In this document: positions 1-7,232 of the stretch, piece after piece
Layout: the number at the start of each line of letters is the position of its first letter
Numbering within the stretch: the first letter of the stretch is position 1
From: Streptomyces sp. Je 1-369
GTDB taxonomy: Bacteria; Actinomycetota; Actinomycetes; Streptomycetales; Streptomycetaceae
Direction: 5' to 3'
NCBI RefSeq assembly: GCF_026810505.1
Contig: NZ_CP101750.1
Coordinates: 7,490,515 to 7,554,514, forward strand
Length of the DNA stretch: 64,000 nucleotides
The notes under the pieces: generated by a model
The model's input: only the letters and a program-made list of their open reading frames with translations
Databases searched by the model: none
Told to the model about the DNA's origin: nothing
Position numbers and translations under genes: made by a program

Positions 1-1
1 C

Positions 2-550
2 GCGGCGGGCGCCGCCCTGCGCGCCCGCACCCTCGACGTCCTCACCGCGCTCGGCGCGACCCTCGCCGCACCCGCCGCCGCGGCGGCGTCGTACGCACTC
101 GGCGAACCGGACGCCGTCGTCGAACGGCTCGCCGTCGCCGTCCGGCTGCACGCGCGCGTGGCCGACGCCGCGCAGCACGCCCTGCTCGCCGCGGGCGCCC
201 TCGTCAGGCCCCCGCAGGCGGGCCGCCACCTCTACGCCGACCTGGGCCCCCTGCGCTCCGCACTCGCCGCACGGGACGTCGGCGACGCGCAGGACCTGGA
301 GGACTACCTCGGCACCCGCCTGGGAATGCCCGCACCGGGCGGACACCGCTTCGGCGACGACTTCGACGCCCTGCGCGTACGACTGTCCACGGGCCCCCTC
401 CTCGGCTCGACCCACGCGGAACGTCAGATGTCGCTCACCGCGCCGGACCCGCTGGAACTGCCGCACGTGAAGCGGGCGTTGACGGCGTTCGGCGCGGCCT
501 TCGACGACCTGCGCACGGCCGCCGCGCAGCGGACGGAACCGCCTCACTGA
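2..550 (+). CDS. PLP-dependent aminotransferase, class I/II, C-terminal part (5' truncated)
   Basis: Only the last 182 residues are present; the reading frame is already open at base 2 and the start lies before the window. The C-terminal RVRLSTGPLLG segment carries the arginine that, in fold-type I aminotransferases, binds the substrate carboxylate. The preceding YADLGPLR...LEDYLGTRLG...GGHRFGD pattern is typical of the small domain of actinobacterial class I/II aminotransferases. The catalytic lysine region is outside the window, so the substrate cannot be judged. The 3' end overlaps the convergent squalene/phytoene-synthase-like gene by 7 bases. Confidence 0.8.
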   Translation, partial: AAGAALRARTLDVLTALGATLAAPAAAAASYALGEPDAVVERLAVAVRLHARVADAAQHALLAAGALVRPPQAGRHLYADLGPLRSALAARDVGDAQDLEDYLGTRLGMPAPGGHRFGDDFDALRVRLSTGPLLGSTHAERQMSLTAPDPLELPHVKRALTAFGAAFDDLRTAAAQRTEPPH

Positions 551-1449
551 CCCCGCTTGCGGTACTCCCGTACCAACAGGCGCACGGCCGTGGGGATGGT
601 GGGCCGCGCCGAGGAGGTGAGGAGCCCGGCCCCCTTGGCCCGGGCGGTGTCCGCCGTCGCCTCCTCCATGCCGATCAGTGCCCGGCCGAAGGCACGGTGA
701 CCGGCGGGAAGGTGCCCGGCCAACGCGTGGGCGGCGCCCAGGGACGTACGGGCGGCGTCGAGCTGCCGCGCGATCAGCTCGCGGACACCGGGGGTCTCGC
801 GCCTCGCCGTCAGGTCCTCACGCGTCACGCCGTGACGGTCCAGCACGTCCCGGGGGATCGTGAGGCGGCCGGCCCGCAGATCGTCGGCCAGGTCGTTGAC
901 GAAGTCCAGACGCTGGCTGCCGTCGATGAACGCACGGCAGGCGTCGCGGTAACCGGCCGGCTCGGACTCCGGCGCGAGGACGCAGGCCAGGAGCATGAAC
1001 GCGGGCAGGGAGTAGACGTCGACGTAGCGCTGGTAGTCCGCCTCCGTGCCGAACCCGGCGAAGTCCAGCTCGACGGCAGCGCCGTGGAGGAACGCCTCGA
1101 CGTGCCGGGCCAGACGCGGACGGGCCGCGCAGGCGTGCAGCAGTGGACGCAGCACGTCGTGGTCGCTGTGGCTCGTGGCCAGCGCCTCGCGGGTCTGTCC
1201 GGCCCACCGCTCGTACGCGGCCGAGCGTTCCCGCAGCGACCCGTCGCCGTCGAGAAGGTTGTCCGTGTGGTGCATGAACGCCGTCGCGGCCAGCAGGTGC
1301 GGGACGGCGGGCCGGGGCAGGAGCAGCCGGACGGCCGCGTACTGCGGGAACCGGTACCGCGCCACCACGCGGCGCTGCCGCGTGAAGTCGGCGCGCAGCC
1401 GCTCGCCCCGTATGCCCGCCGCGTCCAGCGCGGCATCCCACGAACCCAT
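544..1449 (-). CDS. squalene/phytoene synthase family protein
   Basis: This 301-residue protein belongs to the all-helical trans-isoprenyl diphosphate head-to-head synthase family, which condenses two prenyl diphosphates. Two aspartate-rich motifs that bind Mg-diphosphate are visible: HTDNLLD (D63, D67) and DFVNDLADD (D182, D186, D189, D190). The first is looser than the usual DxxxD of phytoene synthases, so the product (squalene precursor, phytoene or other) is uncertain. I start at the ATG at 1449 because longer readings would run into the upstream DedA gene, whose stop is at 1491. No carotenoid or hopanoid genes are adjacent, which also leaves the product open. It is likely co-transcribed with the two upstream minus-strand genes. 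Confidence 0.8.
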   Translation of the reverse strand: MGSWDAALDAAGIRGERLRADFTRQRRVVARYRFPQYAAVRLLLPRPAVPHLLAATAFMHHTDNLLDGDGSLRERSAAYERWAGQTREALATSHSDHDVLRPLLHACAARPRLARHVEAFLHGAAVELDFAGFGTEADYQRYVDVYSLPAFMLLACVLAPESEPAGYRDACRAFIDGSQRLDFVNDLADDLRAGRLTIPRDVLDRHGVTREDLTARRETPGVRELIARQLDAARTSLGAAHALAGHLPAGHRAFGRALIGMEEATADTARAKGAGLLTSSARPTIPTAVRLLVREYRKRGQ

Positions 1450-1490
1450 CCCCGCGCCCCGCCCCTGTGTCCGGTCCGGCCGTCCTGCTT

Positions 1491-2105
1491 CTAGGCCAGG
1501 GCGTGCCTGACCTTGCGCCACAGCGCGGGCGCCACACTGATCACCACGGTCAGCGCGACCGCCACCGCCACGCCCTCCCACGGCTCCTTGAAGAGCGACC
1601 CGCCGAGGATACCGATCAGCTGATACGTCACCGCCCACGCGAGACACGCGGGCACGTCCCCACGGGCGAACCGGCGCAACGGCATCTTCGCCATCAGGCA
1701 CGCCAGCATCACCGGGATCCGGCCCGCGGGCACCAGCCGCGAAAGGACCAGGACCATCACCCCGTGGTCCGCCAGCTTCGCCTGCGCCTGCGCGAGACGC
1801 TCCTCCGGCGCCCGGTCACGGATCGCCGCCAGCCAGCGCGACCCGTTCTTCGACTTCATGCCGCGCCGCCCCAGCCAGTACAGGGAGACGTCCCCGAGGA
1901 ACGCGGCGAACGCCGCCACACCGAAGACGATGAGCAGCGAGAACGGCGCCGTCTGGTGGAAGGCCACCACCGCCGCCGAACTCACCAGCGCGCCCGTCGG
2001 CACCACGGGCACCAGCGCGCCGACCGCCACGAGCAGGAACAGCGTCGGATAGCCGACGGCCTGCTGCGTGCTCTCCGGCGTCACCTGGGCCACTGAGGCA
2101 AGCAT
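1491..2105 (-). CDS. DedA / VTT-domain family membrane protein
   Basis: A 204-residue integral membrane protein of the DedA (SNARE-associated, VTT) family, which is implicated in undecaprenyl-phosphate or phospholipid flipping and membrane homeostasis. The sequence shows several hydrophobic segments, an internal GDVSLYWLGRRG stretch and the family signature SRLVPAGRIPVMLACL with its conserved arginines and proline. The start ATG overlaps the TAA stop of the upstream metallo-hydrolase by one base (TAATG), which implies translational coupling. Confidence 0.88.
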   Translation of the reverse strand: MLASVAQVTPESTQQAVGYPTLFLLVAVGALVPVVPTGALVSSAAVVAFHQTAPFSLLIVFGVAAFAAFLGDVSLYWLGRRGMKSKNGSRWLAAIRDRAPEERLAQAQAKLADHGVMVLVLSRLVPAGRIPVMLACLMAKMPLRRFARGDVPACLAWAVTYQLIGILGGSLFKEPWEGVAVAVALTVVISVAPALWRKVRHALA

Positions 2106-2881
2106 TACTTGGACACCTCCGGCAGCACGCTCTCCCCGTGCGCGAGCCGGTGCACCGACACCTCGGGGACGAGTCGGGCCGCATGACGCACGAACTCGTG
2201 CCCCGGCGCGTGGAACTCATGCGGGCGCACAGCATCCATGCCAATAGGCCAGTACGTTCCGTAGTGCACCGGAACCGCGCTCCGCGGCCCGATCCGTGCC
2301 AACGCTTGCGCCGCTCGTCCCGCGTCCAGGTGGCCGTGGCCCAGATACGGGCCCCAGCCGCCCACCGGCAGCAGCGCCACGTCGACGGCACCGACCTCGT
2401 CGGCCATCCCGTCGAACAGTCCGGTGTCCCCGGCGAAGTACGTGCGCGCCTCGCCCTCCACGACATAGCCGAGCGCGGGCGAACGGTGCGGTCCCACGGG
2501 CAGCCGCCGCCCGTCGTGCAGCGCGGACACCACGCGTACGACGACGTCACCGACCGGAACCTCGTCGCCGGGCGCCACCTCGGTGAAGCGCAGGTGCGGG
2601 AGCCGGCGCCGCAGCCCCGGCAGCGACCGGGCCGTGCCGCGCGGGACCAGGGCCAGGGTGCCCGGCGCGAGCCTGGCCAGCGAAGGCACGTGCAGGTGGT
2701 CGGCGTGCAGATGGGAGAGAAGCACGACGTCGGCGACCGCCGCGTCCGGCGGCGGCAGGGCACCCCTGCGGCGCCGCAGATGCGCGAGGCGGCGGGCGAA
2801 CAGCGGGTCGGTCAATACGCGGACGCCCGAGTCCTCGACCGTGCATGTGGCGTGACCCCACCATGTGACCTCGACGGGCAC
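2105..2881 (-). CDS. MBL-fold metallo-hydrolase (UlaG-like)
   Basis: A 258-residue metallo-beta-lactamase superfamily hydrolase. The zinc-binding HLHADHLH motif follows a short beta-rich N-terminus (WWGHATCTVED...VLTDPLF), as in UlaG-type lactonases and phosphodiesterases. Further ligands are seen in YFAGDTGLF (Asp) and PVHYGTY (His). The GTG start at 2881 has a GGAGGA ribosome site 5 bases upstream. It is first in a minus-strand unit with DedA and the prenyl synthase-like gene, a pairing consistent with lipid or membrane metabolism but not proof of it. The natural substrate is unknown. Confidence 0.87.
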   Translation of the reverse strand: MPVEVTWWGHATCTVEDSGVRVLTDPLFARRLAHLRRRRGALPPPDAAVADVVLLSHLHADHLHVPSLARLAPGTLALVPRGTARSLPGLRRRLPHLRFTEVAPGDEVPVGDVVVRVVSALHDGRRLPVGPHRSPALGYVVEGEARTYFAGDTGLFDGMADEVGAVDVALLPVGGWGPYLGHGHLDAGRAAQALARIGPRSAVPVHYGTYWPIGMDAVRPHEFHAPGHEFVRHAARLVPEVSVHRLAHGESVLPEVSK

Positions 2882-2976
2882 CCGGTTCCTCCTTCGTGCG
2901 ACTGTCTCCGAGCCTACGGCCAGGAGTAGGGTCGGCGGCTGAGACCGAAGGTCAGGGGGACGCCGTGGAGGATGCC

Positions 2977-3396
2977 GTGGGCACCGCCGTCGTGGGCGCC
3001 GTACGCGTCGCGTCGATCGCCAGTCTGACCCCCCTGGAGGAGCTGGAGGCCGACCCCTTTCTGGTCGACTCGCGCAGCCAGCACGCGATGTGCGCGCGGT
3101 GGGCCGCCGCGCAGGGGTACGTGATCACCCGGGAACTCGTCGTACGAGGCGTGCGCGCCGATCACGCCGTGCTGTGGTCCGACGTCGAGGCCGGCCTCGT
3201 CGACCTCTTCGTCGTGCCGAGCCGCAGGGTCCTGGAGCGCGCGCTGCGGTCCGCGGACGAGTTCACGGCGGAGTGTGCGCGGCGGGGGGTGCGGGTCGAG
3301 ACGGCGGGGCTTGCGGAGCCGGCGTACGACTCTCGCATGAAGGCGAGTGTTCATCGGCGGCTGTCCATGCCGACGGCGGGGTACGACGGCTGTTGA
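2977..3396 (+). CDS. small conserved protein with serine-recombinase N-terminal-like fold, no catalytic serine
   Basis: A 139-residue protein. The GTG at 2977 is chosen because GGAGG sits 5 bases upstream; GTG 2965 is the alternative. Its pattern follows the resolvase N-terminal domain: a GAVRVAS opening like GYARVST, then RSQHAMCARWAAAQGY, a DVEAGLVDLFVV strand, RRVLERA and FTAECARRGVRVET. The nucleophilic serine of true recombinases is replaced (A12 or shifted S13), and no DNA-binding C-terminal domain follows. It is therefore probably not a recombinase. The fold assignment is inferred from pattern only. The length and the ending MPTAGYDGC look like a stable conserved Streptomyces protein rather than a truncation. 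It is divergent from the MBL-fold gene. Confidence 0.7.
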   Translation: MGTAVVGAVRVASIASLTPLEELEADPFLVDSRSQHAMCARWAAAQGYVITRELVVRGVRADHAVLWSDVEAGLVDLFVVPSRRVLERALRSADEFTAECARRGVRVETAGLAEPAYDSRMKASVHRRLSMPTAGYDGC

Positions 3397-3414
3397 CCGG
3401 GGTGCCTTCTGCTG

Positions 3415-3565
3415 CGCCGCTCCGCGGCGTGGCGTTGCGCCGCTCCGCGGCGTGATCACCCCGGCGCTCCGCGCCGTGAACTCCGCCGCTCCGCGGCGGT
3501 CTCCCCACCCGCCCGCCCGTACTCCGCACCTCAGCACCCGGTAGATCTCCGCCGCTCCGCGCCGG
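3415..3565 (+). repeat. cluster of five short GC-rich palindromes with TCC loops
   Basis: Between two plus-strand genes there are five close copies of a mini-hairpin built on CGCCGCTCCGCGGCG (a 6-bp perfect stem with a TCC loop). They lie at 3415-3429, 3438-3452, 3463-3475 (GGCGC-TCC-GCGCC), 3483-3499 (7-bp arms) and 3549-3565 (imperfect). The whole 198-bp intergenic stretch is dominated by them. They could act as transcription attenuators or terminators after the small gene at 2977-3396, or as mRNA-stabilising or nucleoid-protein sites. Confidence 0.8.
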
Positions 3566-3594
3566 TGTGACACGCTGGGGGCGAATCGGGGGTC

Positions 3595-5754
3595 GTGAAA
3601 GGGCTTGACGTGGGGCGATGGCGGAAAGTCGGAAGCGCCCTGTGGCGCAGCGCGGCGGTATGGGCCGTCAGCACGCTGACGATGCTCGTGCTCGCCGGGA
3701 TCCTCCCGGACTTCAAGCTCCAGTCGGACGACGGCGACAGCTCCACCCGTATCGCGATCACCGCCGCCCTCGGCGCGGGCGCCTTCGGTCTGCTCTCGGT
3801 GCTGGTGTGGCCGCTGCTGGTGCGGGCCCTGCTGCTCGTGCCCGCGCTCGTGCTCGGCGTGCTCGCGTTCTTCCTCAACGGGTCCTTGCTGTTGCTCGCG
3901 CTGAGCCTGATCCCCGAGGGGCGTGGCGAGGCCGGGGCCGAGACCGCCGTCGTGGTCGCCGCCGTGATGTCCGCCGTCGCCTCGGCCACCGGTGGCGCGC
4001 TGGCCGTGCGGGACGACGACGCGTACCGGCGCAGGCTGTACCGGCTCGCCGACCGGCGTCGCCGTCGCCGTCCCGACGGGACTCCCGGGCCCACCAGCCC
4101 GGGCACTGTCTTCATCCAGCTCGACGGCGTCGGGCACGATGTCCTGACCAGTGCTGTGGGGAAGGGCCTCATGCCGACCGTGGGGCGCTGGCTGGGCGGT
4201 GCCGGGACCGCCACCCACCGCCTCACCCCCTGGCGCACCGACTGGTCCAGTCAGACCGGTGCCAGCCAGCTCGGCATCCTGCACGGCTCCAACCACGACG
4301 TGCCCGCGTTCCGGTGGTACGAGAAGGACACCGGCGAGGTCATGGTCAGCAACCGGCCCGCCTCCGCCGTGGAGCTGCAGCGGCGGGCCGTCGAGCGGAC
4401 CGGCGACGGCGGGCTCCTCACCGTGGACGGCGCGAGCCGCGGCAACCTGTTCAGCGGGGGAGCGGAGCAGCTCGCCCTCGTGCTGTCGGTGGCGGCGAGG
4501 CGGGGGAAGGAGAACCGGTCGCGGGCCGGGTACTTCGCCTACTTCTCCGATCCCGCCAACGCCGTCCGTACCGCGCTCTCCTTCGTCGCCGAGGTCTTCC
4601 GGGAAATCGGTGAGTCCACGGCCGCCCGCGTCAAGCGCCGCCGCCCGCGCGTGGGCCGCGGTGGCCTGTACCCGTTCATCCGCGCCTTCGCGACCGTCGT
4701 CGAGCGTGACGTCGTCGTCGCCGCCGTGATCGGGGACATGCTCGCCGGGCGCAGCGCGGTCTACGCCGACCTCGTCGCGTACGACGAGGTGGCGCACCAC
4801 TCCGGTCCTGCCGGGAAGGACGTCGACAAGGTGCTGCGGCGACTCGACCGGTCGCTCGCACTGCTCGACCAGGTCGCCGAGCACGCCCCCCGCGCCTACC
4901 GGATCGTGGTCCTCTCCGACCACGGGCAGAGCCCCGGCGAGACGTTCCGTACCCGCTACGGGCTGACGCTCGGCGATCTCGTCCGGGCCGGCTGCGGGCT
5001 GCCCGTGCCGCGCAAGGCGCGGCGCACGCACAGCGGTGCGGAGGCCAGGGCGGCCGTGCGGGCCGCGCTGCGCAGGCCCGTGGAGGAGGGCGCCGAGCAG
5101 CGCAGGCCGGTGCGCCGCGCCGAGCCCATCGTGCTGGCGTCCGGCAATCTCGGGCTCGTGTCGTTCCCGGACGTACGGCACCGCATGACGCGTGAGGAGA
5201 TCGACCTCCGGCATCCGGCGCTGCTTCCGACGCTCGCCAACCATCCGGGCGTCGGTTTTCTTCTCGTACGCAGTGCGGAGCGGGGTGCGCTGGTGCTCGG
5301 GGCGCGCGGTGCCGAGGTGTATCTGGACGAGGAGCCGGCCGATCTGGGGCCGCTCGCCGACTTCGGGCCCGGCGCCGCGGAGACCGTGCGGCGCACCGAC
5401 GGCTTCCCGCACACCGCGGACATCATGGTCAACTCCTGGTACGACCCGGACGACGGCGAGGTGCTCGCGTTCGAGGAGCAGATCGGTTCGCACGGCGGCC
5501 TCGGCGGCGCGCAGTCCCGGCCGTTCCTGTTGTCGCCGGTCGTGCTCGGTGACCCGGTGGCGGACGGCGACGGCGGGGAACTGGTCGGGGCCGAGCGGGT
5601 CCACCACGTCCTGCGGGGCTGGCTTGAAGAGGACTTGGGGCCGGAGGTGCCTCTGCCCGTCGACTCCGTCACCGTGAACGATTCCCTGTCCGGTGCGCCC
5701 GACAGCACAGCTTTTACTGTTCCTGGCGGCGCCGTGCAGGACAAAACACTCTGA
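3595..5754 (+). CDS. membrane-anchored alkaline-phosphatase-fold phosphodiesterase with phage-holin-IV-like N-terminus
   Basis: A 719-residue protein. Residues about 15-145 hold several hydrophobic helices resembling the phage holin superfamily IV domain (AVSTLTMLVLAGILPDF...). They are followed by an Arg-rich cytoplasmic linker and an alkaline-phosphatase/nucleotide-pyrophosphatase-like domain. Candidate metal ligands are the Asp of VFIQLDGVG, DEVAHHSG, VVLSDHGQS and the late IGSHGGLGG. Such enzymes hydrolyse phosphodiesters or phosphoglycerol headgroups at the membrane; the substrate here is unknown. The GTG start at 3595 lies shortly after a G-rich ribosome site. The last 60 bases of the gene are less GC-rich than the rest and may contain promoter elements for the permease downstream. 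Confidence 0.82.
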   Translation: MKGLDVGRWRKVGSALWRSAAVWAVSTLTMLVLAGILPDFKLQSDDGDSSTRIAITAALGAGAFGLLSVLVWPLLVRALLLVPALVLGVLAFFLNGSLLLLALSLIPEGRGEAGAETAVVVAAVMSAVASATGGALAVRDDDAYRRRLYRLADRRRRRRPDGTPGPTSPGTVFIQLDGVGHDVLTSAVGKGLMPTVGRWLGGAGTATHRLTPWRTDWSSQTGASQLGILHGSNHDVPAFRWYEKDTGEVMVSNRPASAVELQRRAVERTGDGGLLTVDGASRGNLFSGGAEQLALVLSVAARRGKENRSRAGYFAYFSDPANAVRTALSFVAEVFREIGESTAARVKRRRPRVGRGGLYPFIRAFATVVERDVVVAAVIGDMLAGRSAVYADLVAYDEVAHHSGPAGKDVDKVLRRLDRSLALLDQVAEHAPRAYRIVVLSDHGQSPGETFRTRYGLTLGDLVRAGCGLPVPRKARRTHSGAEARAAVRAALRRPVEEGAEQRRPVRRAEPIVLASGNLGLVSFPDVRHRMTREEIDLRHPALLPTLANHPGVGFLLVRSAERGALVLGARGAEVYLDEEPADLGPLADFGPGAAETVRRTDGFPHTADIMVNSWYDPDDGEVLAFEEQIGSHGGLGGAQSRPFLLSPVVLGDPVADGDGGELVGAERVHHVLRGWLEEDLGPEVPLPVDSVTVNDSLSGAPDSTAFTVPGGAVQDKTL

Positions 5755-5790
5755 TTTGTGGCAGCGTCCGCCGTGCCCGACCATGTCTTC

Positions 5791-5809
5791 CGCCCGGCGA
5801 TCCCGGGCG
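5791..5809 (+). promoter_or_regulatory. 7-bp inverted repeat between phosphodiesterase and permease genes
   Basis: CGCCCGG-CGATC-CCGGGCG forms a perfect 7-bp palindrome 28 bases before the permease start. It could be a weak terminator for the upstream gene or an operator for the permease; the sequence does not decide. The stem is short and the context GC-rich, so chance occurrence is possible. Confidence 0.3.
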
Positions 5810-5837
5810 CCGGGCACGACGAGAGGCGCACCACCCC

Positions 5838-7220
5838 ATGCACGACACCGGAACCGTGGCACCGTCGGATCCGGCCCCCGACCAGGTGGATTCGCAGAGC
5901 AGGCACGCCCGGCGCTTCGGCCTGCCGATCGCCACCTGCCTCGTCATGGGGAATATCATCGGCGGCGGCATCTTCCTGCTCCCGGCCTCCGTCGCCCCCT
6001 TCGGCACCATCAGCCTCGTCGCGTTCGCCGTCCTGACCGCGGGCGCCATCGCCCTCGCGCTCGTCTTCGGGCGGCTCGCTCGGCGCGACCCGCGTACGGG
6101 CGGACCGTACGTCTACGCCCGCGCCGCCTTCGGCGACTTCGCCGGGTTCCTGGCCGCCTGGTCGTACTGGATCACCACCTGGGTGTCCAACGCCGCGCTG
6201 GCCGTCGCCGCCGTCGGCTACCTCGACGTCCTGATCCCGGTCAACGACCACAAGTGGTCGGCCTGTGTGGCCGCCCTGGTCCTGCAACTCCTGCCCGCGC
6301 TCGCGAACTTCGCGGGTACGCGGTACGTGGGCGCCGTCCAGCTGGTCGCCACCGTCCTGAAGTTCGTGCCGCTGCTGCTCGTCGCGGTCGGCGGGCTCTT
6401 CTTCTTCGACAGCGCCAACCTCGGGCCCTTCCAGGCGAGCGACGACAGCCCGGCGGGCGCCGTCTCGGCCGCCGCCGCGATCCTGCTCTTCTCCTACCTG
6501 GGCGTGGAGTCCGCCGCCGTCAGCGCGGGCGAGGTGCGCGACCCGCGCCGCAACGTAGGGCGCGCGACCATCCTCGGCACCCTCGGCGCCGCCGCCGTCT
6601 ATCTGCTCGGCACGCTCGCCGTCTTCGGGACGGTCGCGCACGACAAGCTGGTGTCGTCCACCGCGCCCTTCTCCGACGCCGTCGACGTGATGTTCGGCGG
6701 GTCCTGGGGCGGTACCGCGGTGGCCTGCGCCGCGCTCGTGTCGATGGTCGGCGCCCTCAACGGGTGGACGCTCCTGAGCGCGCAGACGCCGTACGCGGCC
6801 GCCCAGGACGGACTGTTCCCGAGCGCGTTCGGCAAGAAGAAGCGGGGCGTGCCGACCGTCGGCGTCCTGGTCACCGTCGTCCTCGCCTCGCTGCTCACCG
6901 TCTACAACTACACGGCGGGTTCGAGCGGCGTCTTCGAGTCCCTCGTCCTGATCACCACGTTCACGGCGACGGTGCCCTACCTCCTCGCCACCGCCGCGCA
7001 GATCTACTTCCTGGTGTCCGGGCAGGGCGACCGCGTGCACCGCGGGCGTCTGGTGCGGGACGCGGTCCTCGCGGGCGCCGCGTTCGCGTTCTCCATGTGG
7101 CTGGTCGCCGGGTCCGGGTACGCGGCCGTCTACCAGGGCGTGCTGTTCCTCTTCGTGGGTGTGCTCGTCTACGCGTGGATGGCGGCCCGCAAGCAGCGGG
7201 CCGCCACCGGAAGCCACTGA
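5838..7220 (+). CDS. APC-family amino-acid permease, AdiC/ArcD-like antiporter subgroup
   Basis: A 460-residue transporter with about 12 hydrophobic segments. Helix 1 contains GNIIGGGIFLLPA, the unwound substrate-binding loop of the amino acid-polyamine-organocation family. The following GRLARRDPRTGGPYVYARAAFGDFAGFL...SNAALAVAAVGYL matches the arginine/agmatine and basic amino acid antiporter branch more closely than general permeases. It likely exchanges or imports an amino acid or amine at the cytoplasmic membrane. No decarboxylase or catabolic gene is next to it, so the substrate is not fixed by context. The 3' end is convergent with the DUF6345 gene at a 12-bp gap. Confidence 0.85.
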   Translation: MHDTGTVAPSDPAPDQVDSQSRHARRFGLPIATCLVMGNIIGGGIFLLPASVAPFGTISLVAFAVLTAGAIALALVFGRLARRDPRTGGPYVYARAAFGDFAGFLAAWSYWITTWVSNAALAVAAVGYLDVLIPVNDHKWSACVAALVLQLLPALANFAGTRYVGAVQLVATVLKFVPLLLVAVGGLFFFDSANLGPFQASDDSPAGAVSAAAAILLFSYLGVESAAVSAGEVRDPRRNVGRATILGTLGAAAVYLLGTLAVFGTVAHDKLVSSTAPFSDAVDVMFGGSWGGTAVACAALVSMVGALNGWTLLSAQTPYAAAQDGLFPSAFGKKKRGVPTVGVLVTVVLASLLTVYNYTAGSSGVFESLVLITTFTATVPYLLATAAQIYFLVSGQGDRVHRGRLVRDAVLAGAAFAFSMWLVAGSGYAAVYQGVLFLFVGVLVYAWMAARKQRAATGSH

Positions 7221-7232
7221 AACCGATCGCGC

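Noticed and set aside
3595..4000. Prophage, suggested by the holin-like N-terminal domain
   Set aside because: The domain is fused to a phosphodiesterase and no other phage gene is near; this architecture is a normal chromosomal one in actinobacteria.
2914..5862. Very long open frames on the strand opposite to the phosphodiesterase and elsewhere (also 4956-7217, 12966-16064, 16068-18272, 56143-59559)
   Set aside because: In DNA this GC-rich, antisense frames stay open because stop codons are rare. Their translations are Arg/Gly/His-rich with no family pattern, while the opposite strand holds a clear conserved gene.
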